From Flavobacterium sp. N2038 (GTDB taxonomy: Bacteria > Bacteroidota > Bacteroidia > Flavobacteriales > Flavobacteriaceae): a stretch of 64,000 nt of DNA. The position numbers and the translations under genes were made by a program. Shown here one piece after another: positions 33,515-42,739 of the stretch. Numbering within the stretch: the first letter of the stretch is position 1; every line of letters starts with the position of its first letter. Location of the stretch: positions 2,108,001 to 2,172,000 of the forward strand of contig NZ_CP110001.1 of assembly GCF_025947185.1 (NCBI RefSeq), given 5' to 3'. Under the pieces are notes generated by a model, which did no database searches, was not told where the DNA came from, and saw nothing but the letters and a program-made list of their open reading frames with translations.

Positions 33515-36500
33515 CTATTTACATTTTGCTAGAATCTCCTTGACTTCAGTCTTACAGCTTCCGCAGCCTAATCCTGCACCTGTGTTTTTACATAAATCGG
33601 TGAAATCATTGATGCCGCTTTTAATCGTTTCTTCGATATTTCCAGCTCCGACCTGACTGCACGAGCACACTAATTTTCCTAGAACAGGCTTTGTAGTTGA
33701 GCTTCCTCTTAATAATAAGTTCCGTTTGTCAGACAATTCGATTTTGCTTTCGATCATGGTTTTAAATTCGGCAAACTCATTTTTATCGCCCATTAAAATA
33801 GCTCCAACCAAAAGATCATCTTTTACGATACATTTTTTGTAATAGCGTTTTTTCAAATCTGAGAAGACAATTTCTTCGTAAGAATCGTCATTTTCCGGAA
33901 TTTCAATATCACCAATACTGCAAAGGTTGATGTCTTCTAATTTTAGAATGTTCATTAAAATTGAACCTTTGTAATAACTGCTAATGTCGCCGGCTAAAAA
34001 GTTAGCCAGAATATCAGCCTGTTCTTCGGCGGCAGAAGTGATTCCGAAAAGTTTATTATTGAATTCGGCTATTTCTCCAATTGCAAAAATATTCGGATTT
34101 GAAGTTTGTAAATACTGATTGACTTTTACGCCACGACCGCATGAAAGTCCGCTTTCACGAGCAATTTCGATATTCGGAATAGTTCCAATTGTGTATACAA
34201 TAGCATTTGCTGTTATGATTTTTCCACTCTTTAAAGCAATTTCAATCTCATTTGGATTATCGGTTTCAAAAACGGTGCTGACTTCATTATCAAAATAAAT
34301 TTGAATATCACGAAGCTGTACTTCTTCGGCCAGCAGTTTACTTGAAATCAAATCTAATTGACGCTCCATTAAACGTGAAGCTCTCTGAACAATTGTGGTT
34401 TTTACTTTTTTATGTTTTAAGGCAGCTGCTAATTCTAATCCTAATAGTCCGCCACCAATAATGACAACATGCTGCTCTTCTGGAGGAAGATTGGTACTGT
34501 CTAAGTGTTTTTTCAATCGGTCGGCATCTTCTTTTTTTCTAACTGTAAATCGGCCGGGAAGATGAAGTTGTGCATTTTCGGGAACAAAAGGACGGCTTCC
34601 GGTAGCTAAAATCAAGGAATCAAAAGTGTGAAATTGTCCTTCACTGTCGATGATTGTTTTTTGTTTTGGATCTAATTTCTCAATTGCAACTCCGGCTTTC
34701 ATAGTAATTCTTAGTTTACTGAAAGATTCGCCGTCTTTAACTTTTAAAAGTTGTTCCCAACTGAATTCTCCCGTCATATATTCAGGAAGCAAAACACGAT
34801 TGTAAAACGGATTCACTTCATTCGAAAAAACAATAATTTCATCAGTTGTATTGAATTCGCGATAGTTTTGAATAAAGCGAAATGAAGCTGCACCGGCGCC
34901 CACAATCGCAATTTTTTGAAATGGTTTTACATATTTTGTAATCGAAACGGTCGTGTATTTAAAATCAGGTTCTTTTGAAACGGGATCAACAACTGTATTC
35001 GTTAGATTATTGGTTCGGTTTAAATCGTTTTCGAGTTGTTTTCCCCAATGCATTGGCAGAAAAACAACTTTTTCTTTGATAGAATCGGTAACTTTTGCTT
35101 TTACACGTACCTCGCCATTTTTACTGGTTACGGTAACAATATCACCATTTTTAATATCATTTTTGTAAGCATCAATGGGATTTATTTCTAAAACCGGACT
35201 CGGAATATGCGTTAGCAATCTGGATACTTTTCCTGTTTTGGTCATTGTGTGCCATTGATCGCGAATTCGTCCTGTGGTTAATATAAAAGGGAATTCGGCA
35301 TTTGGCTGTACGGATGTATTTTCAATAGATACAGGCAGATTAAAAATCGCTTTTCCTGATGGGGTATAGAATTTTTTATCGGTAAATAATCTTGGAGTTC
35401 CAGGATGACCATAATCTGGAACTGGCCACTGAAAAGTTCCTTCGGTTTTTAATCGATTATAATTTAAGAATGAAATATCAATATTGGTGTTTTTGGTCAA
35501 TGCACAATGTTCTTTATAAATTTCTTCGGCACTGGTAAAATTGAATCCGTTGAAATTCATTTTTTTAGCAAAACGAATCAGAATTTCAATGTCTGGAAGT
35601 GCTTCGCCTGGTGCGTTTATTGCTTTAGGCAGATAAGAAATGCGACGTTCCGAATTGGTCATTGTTCCCTCTTTTTCTAACCAACCTGCTGCAGGCAACA
35701 ATAAATCGGCAAATTTGGCTGTATCGGCATTATGCGAAATATCCTGAACAACTACAAATTTTGCATTTTGAAGTGCTTTTTCGATACGTCTGGAATCTGG
35801 CAAACTGACTAAAGGATTGGTGCAGATAATCCAGACGGCTTTCATCTTTCCGGACTCCAGTGCTTCAAACATTTCTGTGGCTGTTAAACCTGGTTGGTCT
35901 GAAATTTCGTCAACGCCCCAAAAATCAGCAACTTCTTTGCGATGTGCAGGATTTGCTATCTCTTTATGTGCTGCTAAAAGTGTTGCCATTCCGCCCACTT
36001 CGCGTCCGCCCATCGCGTTGGGCTGACCTGTTAATGAAAATGGCCCGGAACCTGGTTTTCCAATTTGCCCTGTCAATAAAGATAGATTCAGCAGGGCTGT
36101 ATTTTTATCAACACCAACGGCACTTTGATTCAATCCCATCGCCCAAAGCGAAATAAATCCTTTGGCCTTACCAATAATGTCAGCAGCTAGTTTAATATCA
36201 TTTACAGAAATTCCGCAAAGCTTAGAAGCTTTTTCAAGTGAAGTACCTAGAACTAAGTCTTTGTATGGTTTGAAATTTTCGGCATTGTTTTTTACAAAAT
36301 CATGATCAACATAACCTTTTTCGATAATGCGTCTGGCAATGGCATGATATAAAATAATGTCAGAGCCCGGGATAATCTGCAAATGTAAATCGGCAAAAGC
36401 AGCTGTATCGGTGCGTCTCGGATCAATTACAATTACTTTTATTTTTGGATTTTTCTCTTTGTGTTTCTCAAGCCGTCTGAAAATAATAGGGTGGCACCAA

Positions 36501-37030
36501 GCCGGATTTGCGCCCGTAATTAAAAAGGTATCTGCCAATTCTATATCATCATAAGCAATTGGTACAGAATCTTCTCCAAAAGTCTTTTTATAACCTACAA
36601 CGGCAGAACTCATGCAAAGCCTTGAATTGGTATCGATGTTATTCGTTTTCAGAAAACCTTTTACCAATTTATTGACTAAATAATATTCTTCGGTTAAACA
36701 TTGTCCTGAAATATAAAATCCAACGCTGTCTGGGCCGTGTTTTTTTATGATGGAAGTAAAAACAGCTGCAGCACGTTCAAGCGCAGTATCCCAGCTTACA
36801 CGTTCAAGAGGATAATTTTTACTTCCGCGCATTTCGGGATATAAAATTCGATCCGAAGTATCGTTAACTACGTAGTGCAAATTCATTCCTTTAGAACACA
36901 ACATTCCTTTGTTTACAGGATGATCTTTGTCGCCCTCGACCATTACACCATTTTTAGCGTCGTTGGTTACGATTATTCCACAGCCAACGCCACAATAGGA
37001 ACAGGTAGTTTTGATCTTGGTACTTTGCAT
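33515..37030 (-). CDS. nasA: Assimilatory nitrate reductase fused to NAD(P)H-dependent reductase module
   Basis: 1171 residues. Residues 1-700: molybdopterin oxidoreductase of the Nas/Nap type, starting with the [4Fe-4S] motif CSYCGVGCGIIV...GMLCSKG and including the MPT-binding blocks SRLCMSSAVVGYKKTFG and GMNQ-like WAMGLNQSAVGVDKNTALLNLSLLTGQIG, then the C-terminal DxxP fold (TGRIRDQWHTMTKTGK). Residues about 720-1110: NirB/NasB-like FAD-NAD(P)H oxidoreductase (IAIVGAGAASFRFIQNY, VVIIGGGLLGLELAAALKH, PNIFAIGEIAEF). Residues about 1115-1171: BFD-type [2Fe-2S] domain (CSCSQVGAGNIEETI...GLGCGSCKTEV). Catalytic subunit and electron donor are usually separate proteins, so this is a self-contained NAD(P)H:nitrate reductase. 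Divergent from the FNR-like regulator. Confidence 0.93.
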   Translation of the reverse strand: MQSTKIKTTCSYCGVGCGIIVTNDAKNGVMVEGDKDHPVNKGMLCSKGMNLHYVVNDTSDRILYPEMRGSKNYPLERVSWDTALERAAAVFTSIIKKHGPDSVGFYISGQCLTEEYYLVNKLVKGFLKTNNIDTNSRLCMSSAVVGYKKTFGEDSVPIAYDDIELADTFLITGANPAWCHPIIFRRLEKHKEKNPKIKVIVIDPRRTDTAAFADLHLQIIPGSDIILYHAIARRIIEKGYVDHDFVKNNAENFKPYKDLVLGTSLEKASKLCGISVNDIKLAADIIGKAKGFISLWAMGLNQSAVGVDKNTALLNLSLLTGQIGKPGSGPFSLTGQPNAMGGREVGGMATLLAAHKEIANPAHRKEVADFWGVDEISDQPGLTATEMFEALESGKMKAVWIICTNPLVSLPDSRRIEKALQNAKFVVVQDISHNADTAKFADLLLPAAGWLEKEGTMTNSERRISYLPKAINAPGEALPDIEILIRFAKKMNFNGFNFTSAEEIYKEHCALTKNTNIDISFLNYNRLKTEGTFQWPVPDYGHPGTPRLFTDKKFYTPSGKAIFNLPVSIENTSVQPNAEFPFILTTGRIRDQWHTMTKTGKVSRLLTHIPSPVLEINPIDAYKNDIKNGDIVTVTSKNGEVRVKAKVTDSIKEKVVFLPMHWGKQLENDLNRTNNLTNTVVDPVSKEPDFKYTTVSITKYVKPFQKIAIVGAGAASFRFIQNYREFNTTDEIIVFSNEVNPFYNRVLLPEYMTGEFSWEQLLKVKDGESFSKLRITMKAGVAIEKLDPKQKTIIDSEGQFHTFDSLILATGSRPFVPENAQLHLPGRFTVRKKEDADRLKKHLDSTNLPPEEQHVVIIGGGLLGLELAAALKHKKVKTTIVQRASRLMERQLDLISSKLLAEEVQLRDIQIYFDNEVSTVFETDNPNEIEIALKSGKIITANAIVYTIGTIPNIEIARESGLSCGRGVKVNQYLQTSNPNIFAIGEIAEFNNKLFGITSAAEEQADILANFLAGDISSYYKGSILMNILKLEDINLCSIGDIEIPENDDSYEEIVFSDLKKRYYKKCIVKDDLLVGAILMGDKNEFAEFKTMIESKIELSDKRNLLLRGSSTTKPVLGKLVCSCSQVGAGNIEETIKSGINDFTDLCKNTGAGLGCGSCKTEVKEILAKCK

Positions 37031-37103
37031 TACAGTTCGGTTTTGGATACTATTTTACTAAATGAGTTTTGATTTTAACTAAATCACTTATTTAACTTAG
37101 AAA

Positions 37104-37163
37104 CAAAAATAAGTATTTTTTACGTATTTATACTTAATTTTTGAATTTATTTTTTTATTTTTG
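37104..37163. promoter_or_regulatory. Divergent nas / FNR-like regulator promoters and operators
   Basis: Minus strand: TATTTTTG (37104-37111) as -7 element of the nitrate reductase gene, preceded by AATACT to give TACTTATTTTTG. Plus strand: TATTTTTG (37156-37163) as -7 element of the regulator gene. Between them ACGTA-TTTA-TACTT (37122-37135) is an inverted repeat, and AAGTA-N5-TACGT (37111-37125) overlaps it one helical turn away. The central site is about 40 bases upstream of the predicted regulator start, a position typical for activators. Confidence 0.65.
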
Positions 37164-37215
37164 ATGAAAAGAAATGAGGAATAACAAATACGTTTAATGT
37201 CGAAAAACTGAACTC

Positions 37216-37920
37216 ATGAAAGTAGAACAAGCTGTTTGTTACAATTGTGCCAATGAAAATTGTTTCATTAAAAAACACTTGCATTTAGAGCAAATGAAGC
37301 AATATGTTTCAAAGAAAAACAGCTTTGTCTGCAAAAAAACGCAACAGTTTATTACAGAAGGTGCACCGTTGCAGGGACTTTATTTTATTTGTTCTGGGAA
37401 AGTTAAAACGGTAAAAACGGGAATTAATGGACGTGAACAAATTGTGCGTTTAACTACAAACGGAGATACAATAGGCTTTCGCGGATTTGGTACAAGTAAA
37501 CGATATCTTATTGGTGCTTATGCGCTGGAAGATACTGTTTTGTGCAATTTTAGCAACGAAACTATGATGGAGATTTTACGGCATGTACCTGAATTTACCT
37601 ATGCCTTAATGTTGTTTTATGCTGAGGAATTAAACAAAAGTGAGAACAATATTCGAAAAATTGCACACATGAATGTTCGTGAGCGTGTAATTGATTTACT
37701 GCTTTATATTCATCGTAAATTTGGGCAAATCAATGGTTTAATTGATATTGAGCTTTCGCGAAAGGAAATTGCGGACTTTGCCGGAACTACAGAAGAACAG
37801 GCGATTCGTATTTTGTCAAGTCTTAAAAAAGAGGGGTTGATTAAAACCGAAGGGAAACGTGTTGGGATTTTAGAGATTTCAGCATTGCGATCTGAAATTA
37901 TGGAGCACAAGTATTTTTAA
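37216..37920 (+). CDS. Crp/Fnr family regulator with N-terminal Cys cluster
   Basis: 234 residues. The N-terminus has CYNCANENCFIKKH (Cys 8, 11 and 16) and another Cys near 39, a spacing close to the cluster-binding Cys of FNR, so an Fe-S cluster that senses O2 or NO is plausible. Then a cyclic-nucleotide-binding-like beta-roll (ITEGAPLQGLYFICSGKVKTVKTG) and a dimer helix. The C-terminal winged helix reads LSRKEIADFAGTTEEQAIRILSSLKKEGLI; the recognition helix EEQAIR differs from the ETISR of E. coli FNR, so a site other than TTGAT-N4-ATCAA is expected. Placed back to back with the nitrate reductase, it is a candidate regulator of the shared operators in this region. Confidence 0.92.
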   Translation: MKVEQAVCYNCANENCFIKKHLHLEQMKQYVSKKNSFVCKKTQQFITEGAPLQGLYFICSGKVKTVKTGINGREQIVRLTTNGDTIGFRGFGTSKRYLIGAYALEDTVLCNFSNETMMEILRHVPEFTYALMLFYAEELNKSENNIRKIAHMNVRERVIDLLLYIHRKFGQINGLIDIELSRKEIADFAGTTEEQAIRILSSLKKEGLIKTEGKRVGILEISALRSEIMEHKYF

Positions 37921-38008
37921 GGTTCTAAGTTGGTAAGATGCTAAGGTTTTGTTGTATTGAGAAAATTTTTGATCTTTTGAGCAGTGCGTTAATGACTTAT
38001 TGCAAGGT

Positions 38009-38326
38009 TTATTTTGTACGTTTCAGCTTTACAGGGTTTTGTCTGGTATCAAAAACATCAGCAATTTTGATTTGCTTATTTTCCCTATCTATACTATAAA
38101 TAATTTTGTGATTTTTACAAACTAAGTAATGATACCCGTTTTCCCTGTCAAGCAAAAGTTCTTCGACTTGAGTTGAAAGATTGTTGGAAATGAGTTTGTT
38201 TGGTTCAGAAATTATTTCTTGGATGATTTTTTTAGCGACTCTGATTCCTGCCTTTTGAAGATAATAGTCGTAGATTTTAGCAATTTCATTTTCTGCAAAT
38301 TGCGACCAGACAATTTTTAATTTCAT
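38009..38326 (-). CDS. RelE/ParE-family toxin
   Basis: 105 residues with the ParE/RelE plasmid-stabilisation fold: LKIVWSQFAENEIAKIYDYYLQKAG at the start, then YHYLVCKNHKIIYSIDRENKQIKIADVFDTRQNP. Members cleave mRNA at the ribosome (RelE) or poison gyrase (ParE); the sequence does not say which. The start codon overlaps the upstream antitoxin stop by one base (TAATG), as expected for a toxin-antitoxin operon. Confidence 0.88.
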   Translation of the reverse strand: MKLKIVWSQFAENEIAKIYDYYLQKAGIRVAKKIIQEIISEPNKLISNNLSTQVEELLLDRENGYHYLVCKNHKIIYSIDRENKQIKIADVFDTRQNPVKLKRTK

Positions 38327-38559
38327 TACTTGTATTTTTCTAAAAGCTGAGAAGTCGTTTTATATCTTCCATTTTTAAAATCATCTTCAGATTGGTCTAT
38401 TCTATTATTAAATTCTTCAATAGACATTGGATTGAAATAATCATTATCATCTACATTACTTTTGTTTTTTAATAAATTTTCCAGCTGAGAAATTAATTCT
38501 TCGCTTTGAATTTTTAAAAATTCTTGTACAAATTCTATTTTTCTAGTTTGTAAATCCAT
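38326..38559 (-). CDS. Antitoxin partner of the RelE/ParE toxin
   Basis: 77 residues from ATG 38559 (MDLQTRKIEFVQEFLKIQSEELISQLENLL). A longer frame starts at 38634, but that stretch lacks the amphipathic character and ATG 38559 gives the start usual for these antitoxins. Helical N-terminal half for dimerisation and possibly DNA binding; the C-terminal half (MSIEEFNNRIDQSEDDFKNGRYKTTSQLLEKY) is typical of the toxin-wrapping tail. Recognised by gene order and the C-terminal pattern. Confidence 0.82.
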   Translation of the reverse strand: MDLQTRKIEFVQEFLKIQSEELISQLENLLKNKSNVDDNDYFNPMSIEEFNNRIDQSEDDFKNGRYKTTSQLLEKYK

Positions 38560-38624
38560 GACATTGAATATTTTTCCAAATTTACGAATTATCTTCCAAG
38601 GGAATATTTTTTTAAGATTTTTTT

Positions 38625-38652
38625 GTAGAGACACACCTCAGTGCGTCTCTAC
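38625..38652. terminator. Hairpin between methyltransferase and antitoxin genes
   Basis: GTAGAGACACAC pairs with GTGCGTCTCTAC with one mismatch around CTCA. It lies 12 bases past the methyltransferase stop (38665, minus strand) and can end that transcript. The sequence resembles common Flavobacterium extragenic palindromes. Confidence 0.65.
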
Positions 38653-38664
38653 TTCGAATATAAT

Positions 38665-39285
38665 TTATTTTTTTCTCCCAACAAATCGAATTACAGAACC
38701 GGTTCCGTTATGGAATAAACCTTCGTTGAGTTCTATTTCTTTTTCTTCCAGTTCGATGATTTCATAATTGGGGAAATCAGCTTTGATTTCTTCAATAGAA
38801 AATAAAGATTCGATGTCTTTTGGTCCGCCAACTTTTTCATTTTTGGTTACGTATTCTAAATGCTTTTTGCTGAAAGCTTCAAAAATTATAAGACCATTTT
38901 TTCGTAAAAGTTTGTCAAGTTGTTTATGAATATCCGATTTAATTAATGCCGGGAAATGTGCATAAATTAAAGCAATCACATCAAATTGTTCTTCGTAGAA
39001 GTCTAAAACTTCTAATTCACCAACCTGATAATCAATCGAAACATTGTTATTTTCTGCTAAACGAAGTGCTTTGTTTCTGCCCTCTTCGCTAATATCAAAA
39101 GCGGAAACTTCCCAGCCTGATTTTGCTGCAAAAACAGCATTTCGTCCTTCACCTTCAGCAGGAAAAAGAATTGTTCCGCTTTCTAGTTTTTCAATTTGTT
39201 CTTTTAAATAATTGTTGGGTTCTTCGCCGTATGCAAATTCTTCAGTTTTGTAACGGTCATCCCATCTTTGAGTCCAGTTGTTCAT
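38665..39285 (-). CDS. Class I SAM-dependent methyltransferase
   Basis: 206 residues with a Rossmann methyltransferase fold: [31 protein letters not shown] is motif I plus the acidic loop, and [12 protein letters not shown] is motif IV. The opening [24 protein letters not shown] is shared by TehB-like and related methyltransferases of this phylum. It has no membrane segment. The substrate cannot be named. It follows the endonuclease-like gene by 5 bases and may be co-transcribed with it. Confidence 0.88.
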   Translation of the reverse strand: MNNWTQRWDDRYKTEEFAYGEEPNNYLKEQIEKLESGTILFPAEGEGRNAVFAAKSGWEVSAFDISEEGRNKALRLAENNNVSIDYQVGELEVLDFYEEQFDVIALIYAHFPALIKSDIHKQLDKLLRKNGLIIFEAFSKKHLEYVTKNEKVGGPKDIESLFSIEEIKADFPNYEIIELEEKEIELNEGLFHNGTGSVIRFVGRKK

Positions 39286-39290
39286 TTGGT

Positions 39291-40004
39291 TTATATATTG
39301 AATTTAATTATTAACGGTTTATGATCGCTGTACATTGTCCAATCCTGATAAGTTCCAATTTCGACATTTTCCAGAGTTTCCATAAAATCATTTGAAGCAA
39401 AACAATAATCGAGATGATACGGTCTGTTTTCATGACGATAAAGATATAAAGTTGGATGCTCTTCTTTGCCTTGTATTTGATTAAAAAATTGATGATAGGT
39501 ACTATAGATCTTTTTTGACTGTAAAGTATTCACTACGTCAGAATGATTTCCTATGCGTTTGGGTTTGTCCCAAATCGTATTGCTGTTGAAATCTCCAATT
39601 AAAATGGTTTTACTTTCTTTGATATGATCTTCGTAATAATTGATTGCTTTCCAGACTTGTGTTACATATTGTCCATCTTTGTCAGCAGGATTATTGGCCC
39701 AAACGGCAAATAAAGTAAAATCAACTTTTCCGCCAGTAACCGTGATCGGAAGTATATTTTTAAAATCCGGATTATGACAATCCATTAATTGAAATCGATA
39801 ATCACTGTAGGAGAAAATCCCAAGTCCTTTATGAGGATTTGTACCGTACCAAAGAATATCTGAAGGTAATTTTGTGTCGTTTGGAAATTTTAGTTTTTCA
39901 GGATTCTCACACTCAGATATTACAGCAATATCAGGATTGAAAGCTTCAAGATACTGAGCTTTTTTTCTGAATGCCATATTGCAATTCCAAGCGATGAGTT
40001 TCAT
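39291..40004 (-). CDS. Endonuclease/exonuclease/phosphatase family protein
   Basis: 237 residues of the DNase I-like EEP fold. Visible catalytic blocks: [13 protein letters not shown] (Asn), [15 protein letters not shown] (metal-binding Glu), [14 protein letters not shown] (Asp/Asn pair) and the C-terminal [11 protein letters not shown] (Asp-His). Members cut DNA, or remove phosphates from lipids and nucleotides. No signal peptide, so it acts in the cytoplasm. The length and order of motifs are normal; substrate open. Confidence 0.88.
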   Translation of the reverse strand: MKLIAWNCNMAFRKKAQYLEAFNPDIAVISECENPEKLKFPNDTKLPSDILWYGTNPHKGLGIFSYSDYRFQLMDCHNPDFKNILPITVTGGKVDFTLFAVWANNPADKDGQYVTQVWKAINYYEDHIKESKTILIGDFNSNTIWDKPKRIGNHSDVVNTLQSKKIYSTYHQFFNQIQGKEEHPTLYLYRHENRPYHLDYCFASNDFMETLENVEIGTYQDWTMYSDHKPLIIKFNI

Positions 40005-40052
40005 TATTATAATGCCTTTAAGTATTTTCCTAATTAGAATTTTAGATGTAAT

Positions 40053-40757
40053 TTATGAAACCCAGGTATTTTCTATTTTATCAATTACCCATTTGTTATT
40101 GATTTTTTTAATGTAAATTCGAGAACCTTGCCCACAGAGTCTGCCACAAACAAAGCCACCATCTAAAATTCCAAATTTTTTATCCTTGTCAAATTGTATT
40201 CTGGAAAAGATAACTGCTCCAGAAAAAACGAAGTTATATTTTGTCACCCAAATAGCACCTCTTTCTTTGGGAAATTGAGAAATGTTTCGGAGCTCAAATT
40301 TATTATTGAGTTTTATGTTTTTAAAATCAAAAAGATATTCGGTTTCCTTTTTTTCTTTTGCTATAAAGATTTTGGCATTTTTAAAATGCTTTTTAAAATC
40401 TTCTTTTAAATCTTGACTGTTGTCTTTTAATAATGGATTAAAAGCAATAATAATTTTAGAAGTGTCTCTTTTAATTTTTTCGGTATTAATTTTCCATTCT
40501 AATAATTTTCGTTTTTGTTCTTTAGTAGCTTTTGTGCTATCGACACCAATGTAATGTCCTGTCTCATCAAATATTGATTCTCCATATTGTGGTGGAAAAT
40601 TTGTAAACAGTCTTATATCAATACAAATTGAATCGATTAAGCTTGGGAAAATTTCAGACATTACATTTTTTTCAAATTCTAAGTCAGTAATTTTCTTTTT
40701 GCAACTGGAAAAAAGAATAATAACTATTAGTAATGCTAAGTTTAAAAGTTTCTTCAT
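40053..40757 (-). CDS. Hypothetical lipoprotein
   Basis: 234 residues. Lipoprotein signal LLNLALLIVIILFSSCKKK with the Cys at about residue 19. The rest is soluble and Lys-rich, with LWVTKYNF-like strands and a C-terminal KKINNKWVIDKIENTWVS. No family recognised. It is single, followed (minus strand) by the endonuclease gene 48 bases away. Confidence 0.75.
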   Translation of the reverse strand: MKKLLNLALLIVIILFSSCKKKITDLEFEKNVMSEIFPSLIDSICIDIRLFTNFPPQYGESIFDETGHYIGVDSTKATKEQKRKLLEWKINTEKIKRDTSKIIIAFNPLLKDNSQDLKEDFKKHFKNAKIFIAKEKKETEYLFDFKNIKLNNKFELRNISQFPKERGAIWVTKYNFVFSGAVIFSRIQFDKDKKFGILDGGFVCGRLCGQGSRIYIKKINNKWVIDKIENTWVS

Positions 40758-40811
40758 AGTACCAAATATAACAATTTAAAAAGCAAAATAAATTTATATA
40801 AAAAAGTAAAA

Positions 40812-40845
40812 TAAATGCCCTTTTCTAATTTAGAAAAGGGCATTT
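40812..40845 (-). terminator. Perfect terminator hairpin after the 121-residue secreted protein gene
   Basis: AAATGCCCTTTTCTAA pairs without mismatch with TTAGAAAAGGGCATTT. It lies 41 bases beyond the stop at 40886 and ahead of the lipoprotein gene. Confidence 0.8.
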
Positions 40846-40885
40846 ATAATTTCAGATTTGAAAAAAATCTCGTTATTTTTTAGTT

Positions 40886-41251
40886 TTAACCAACAAGTGT
40901 TGTTACACCGCTATTGATATCAATTTCTGCAAAATTATGTTTTCCGATAACGACAAGCAGTTTGTCTGAGTTATAACCTACATACTTTATTTGAGGTTCT
41001 CCTTTTTTTGGTTCTCCACAAACAGAAATTACGTTGGTTTGCCATTTCAATTTGCTTCTTTTGTAGGCTGATATTGTCTGCATGTCATCTTCAACATAAT
41101 AAACTATGTTGTTTTTTTTGATTCCTCTTTTTTGTGTCTTTGCAAAATTTATTTCTGAGTTTTTTGAAATTAAGGCATCATTGTACTTCTGAGCGATGCC
41201 TGTTTGCGTGACAAAAAATGCCAACATTGGTAGTTTTAAAAAATGTTTCAT
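40886..41251 (-). CDS. Hypothetical secreted protein
   Basis: 121 residues from ATG 41251; the longer frame begins at a TTG (41284) and is less likely. A signal peptide (FLKLPMLAFFVTQTGIAQ) is followed by a small beta-rich domain (NIVYYVEDDMQTISAYKRSKLKWQTNVISV and LLVVIGKHNFAEIDI), reminiscent of short beta-propeller-like repeats. No family recognised. Flanked on both sides by good terminators, so a stand-alone gene. Confidence 0.72.
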   Translation of the reverse strand: MKHFLKLPMLAFFVTQTGIAQKYNDALISKNSEINFAKTQKRGIKKNNIVYYVEDDMQTISAYKRSKLKWQTNVISVCGEPKKGEPQIKYVGYNSDKLLVVIGKHNFAEIDINSGVTTLVG

Positions 41252-41331
41252 TTGGATAGAATTTGGGGTTCGTAATCGATTCAAATGTAATTAATTAAAA
41301 CAAAAAACAAAGTTTTATAAGGTCAAAAAAA

Positions 41332-41361
41332 ATACCCTTTTCTGAAATAGAGAAAGGGTGT
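41332..41361 (-). terminator. Terminator of the porin-like gene
   Basis: On the minus strand CACCCTTTCTCTATTTCAGAAAAGGGTA forms a stem with few mismatches followed by TTTTTTTT. It lies 29 bases past the porin stop at 41390. Confidence 0.75.
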
Positions 41362-41389
41362 TTTTTTTGTAAGTTAATTTCGAAGAAAA

Positions 41390-42661
41390 CTATTTTTTCC
41401 AGCTGAAAATTCTTGGATCTACAGAAATCATTAACCAGGCCCAGTTGTTAGCATGGTCTGCGTCTCCGTTTTTAATAAATTCCATTGTCTTAGAACCAAA
41501 CATTTGAGAATAACCTCCTGATAGCGTAATATTCTTTTTGAAATTATAGCCAAATGTAGCGTCAATCTCAGTTCCTAAATAGGAGTCTAGTTTCTCATTC
41601 ATTGGTGTAACTACATCTGCAGCAGATAAGAATACATGCGGAATCAAAGCAAATTGCCATTTGTTTACATTGTAATTCAATTTAATGAAAGCATCTTGTA
41701 AACCAACATTGTTTAAGTGGTTTCCAACATAAAAATAATCCATGTAACCATTAAATCCATGGTTAGTTCCAAAAATAGGGTTGAATGATTTAATTACTGT
41801 GCTTTCGTCATTTGAAGCTTTTCCGGATAAGAATTCGTAACCTAAACCAGCTTTGAAAGCATCAGTAATGTTATATCCAAAATTGGCTGCGGCATTCCAG
41901 GCGCTTACCTCATGATCAGCACTTTTTCCAGTCTGGCCGTATAACCAGAAATTGGTGTCTATTTTATTTTTTTTGTAAGTTACATACGTACCGAAAGTCT
42001 GTTTGTAGTCAACTTTTAAATCTTTCGTTGGATCAATAATATTTGCAGAATATTCGTAGCCAGTATTAAGAAATAATAAACTTGCTCCTAAATCAGTGCT
42101 AAATTGGTTATGATACCAAGCGTACTGCATTGCTTTATAATTGGCAACTGTATATGGTGTATGAAAAACATTTTCTGCTGTTGAATTATAAGCCCCACCA
42201 AAATCTAATCTCTGTTTTTCGGTATGATAAGAAACCGTTAAGGCATCATGGCTTTGACCTTGTTGTGCCCAGTCCATTTCACCAAGAATACGCTGGTTGT
42301 CATAGGAAAGAACCTGACGTCCCATTTTTGCACTCCATTTTTCAGTAAAGTTGTATTGTGCCCAGGCTTCAAAAACGGCAACACCATTTTTATCGGCAGT
42401 TGCTGCAGGAGTTACATCACCCCAGGTTCTGGTATTTTGAAAAGTTAATTTTACAATTAAATCTTCTTGTTTGTAGTTAAAATTTAAACGGGAACGTTGT
42501 GAGATTTGCGACGTACCTTCTTGACCGTAAGGTAGTAAGGTTTTGTAGCCGTTTCTATATTCAAAACGAGGCCTTATTTGCAGATTGACATCTAATTCCT
42601 GTGCCTGAAGTTCAAAGCTGATTCCGACAAGTAATAAAATGATTAATTTTAGTTTCTTCAT
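41390..42661 (-). CDS. Outer-membrane channel, alginate-export-like porin family
   Basis: 423 residues. Signal peptide LIILLLVGISFELQAQ, then a beta-barrel: alternating strands such as QISQRSRLNFNYKQEDLIVKLTFQNTRTWGD, WSAKMGRQVLSYDNQRILGEMDWAQQGQSHDALTVSYHT and the C-terminal IFSWKK. The RSRLNFNYK...GRQ...R..G..DW.Q pattern is that of the alginate-export family of monomeric porins. It lies 78 bases downstream of narK, so it probably lets nitrate or nitrite through the outer membrane; this function is inferred from position alone. Confidence 0.85.
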   Translation of the reverse strand: MKKLKLIILLLVGISFELQAQELDVNLQIRPRFEYRNGYKTLLPYGQEGTSQISQRSRLNFNYKQEDLIVKLTFQNTRTWGDVTPAATADKNGVAVFEAWAQYNFTEKWSAKMGRQVLSYDNQRILGEMDWAQQGQSHDALTVSYHTEKQRLDFGGAYNSTAENVFHTPYTVANYKAMQYAWYHNQFSTDLGASLLFLNTGYEYSANIIDPTKDLKVDYKQTFGTYVTYKKNKIDTNFWLYGQTGKSADHEVSAWNAAANFGYNITDAFKAGLGYEFLSGKASNDESTVIKSFNPIFGTNHGFNGYMDYFYVGNHLNNVGLQDAFIKLNYNVNKWQFALIPHVFLSAADVVTPMNEKLDSYLGTEIDATFGYNFKKNITLSGGYSQMFGSKTMEFIKNGDADHANNWAWLMISVDPRIFSWKK

Positions 42662-42739
42662 GAGTCATGGTTTTAATTATGAGGCAAATTTATAAGATTT
42701 ATTCCTTGAAAAATGTGATTGGAATCATATTGTTGTTAT

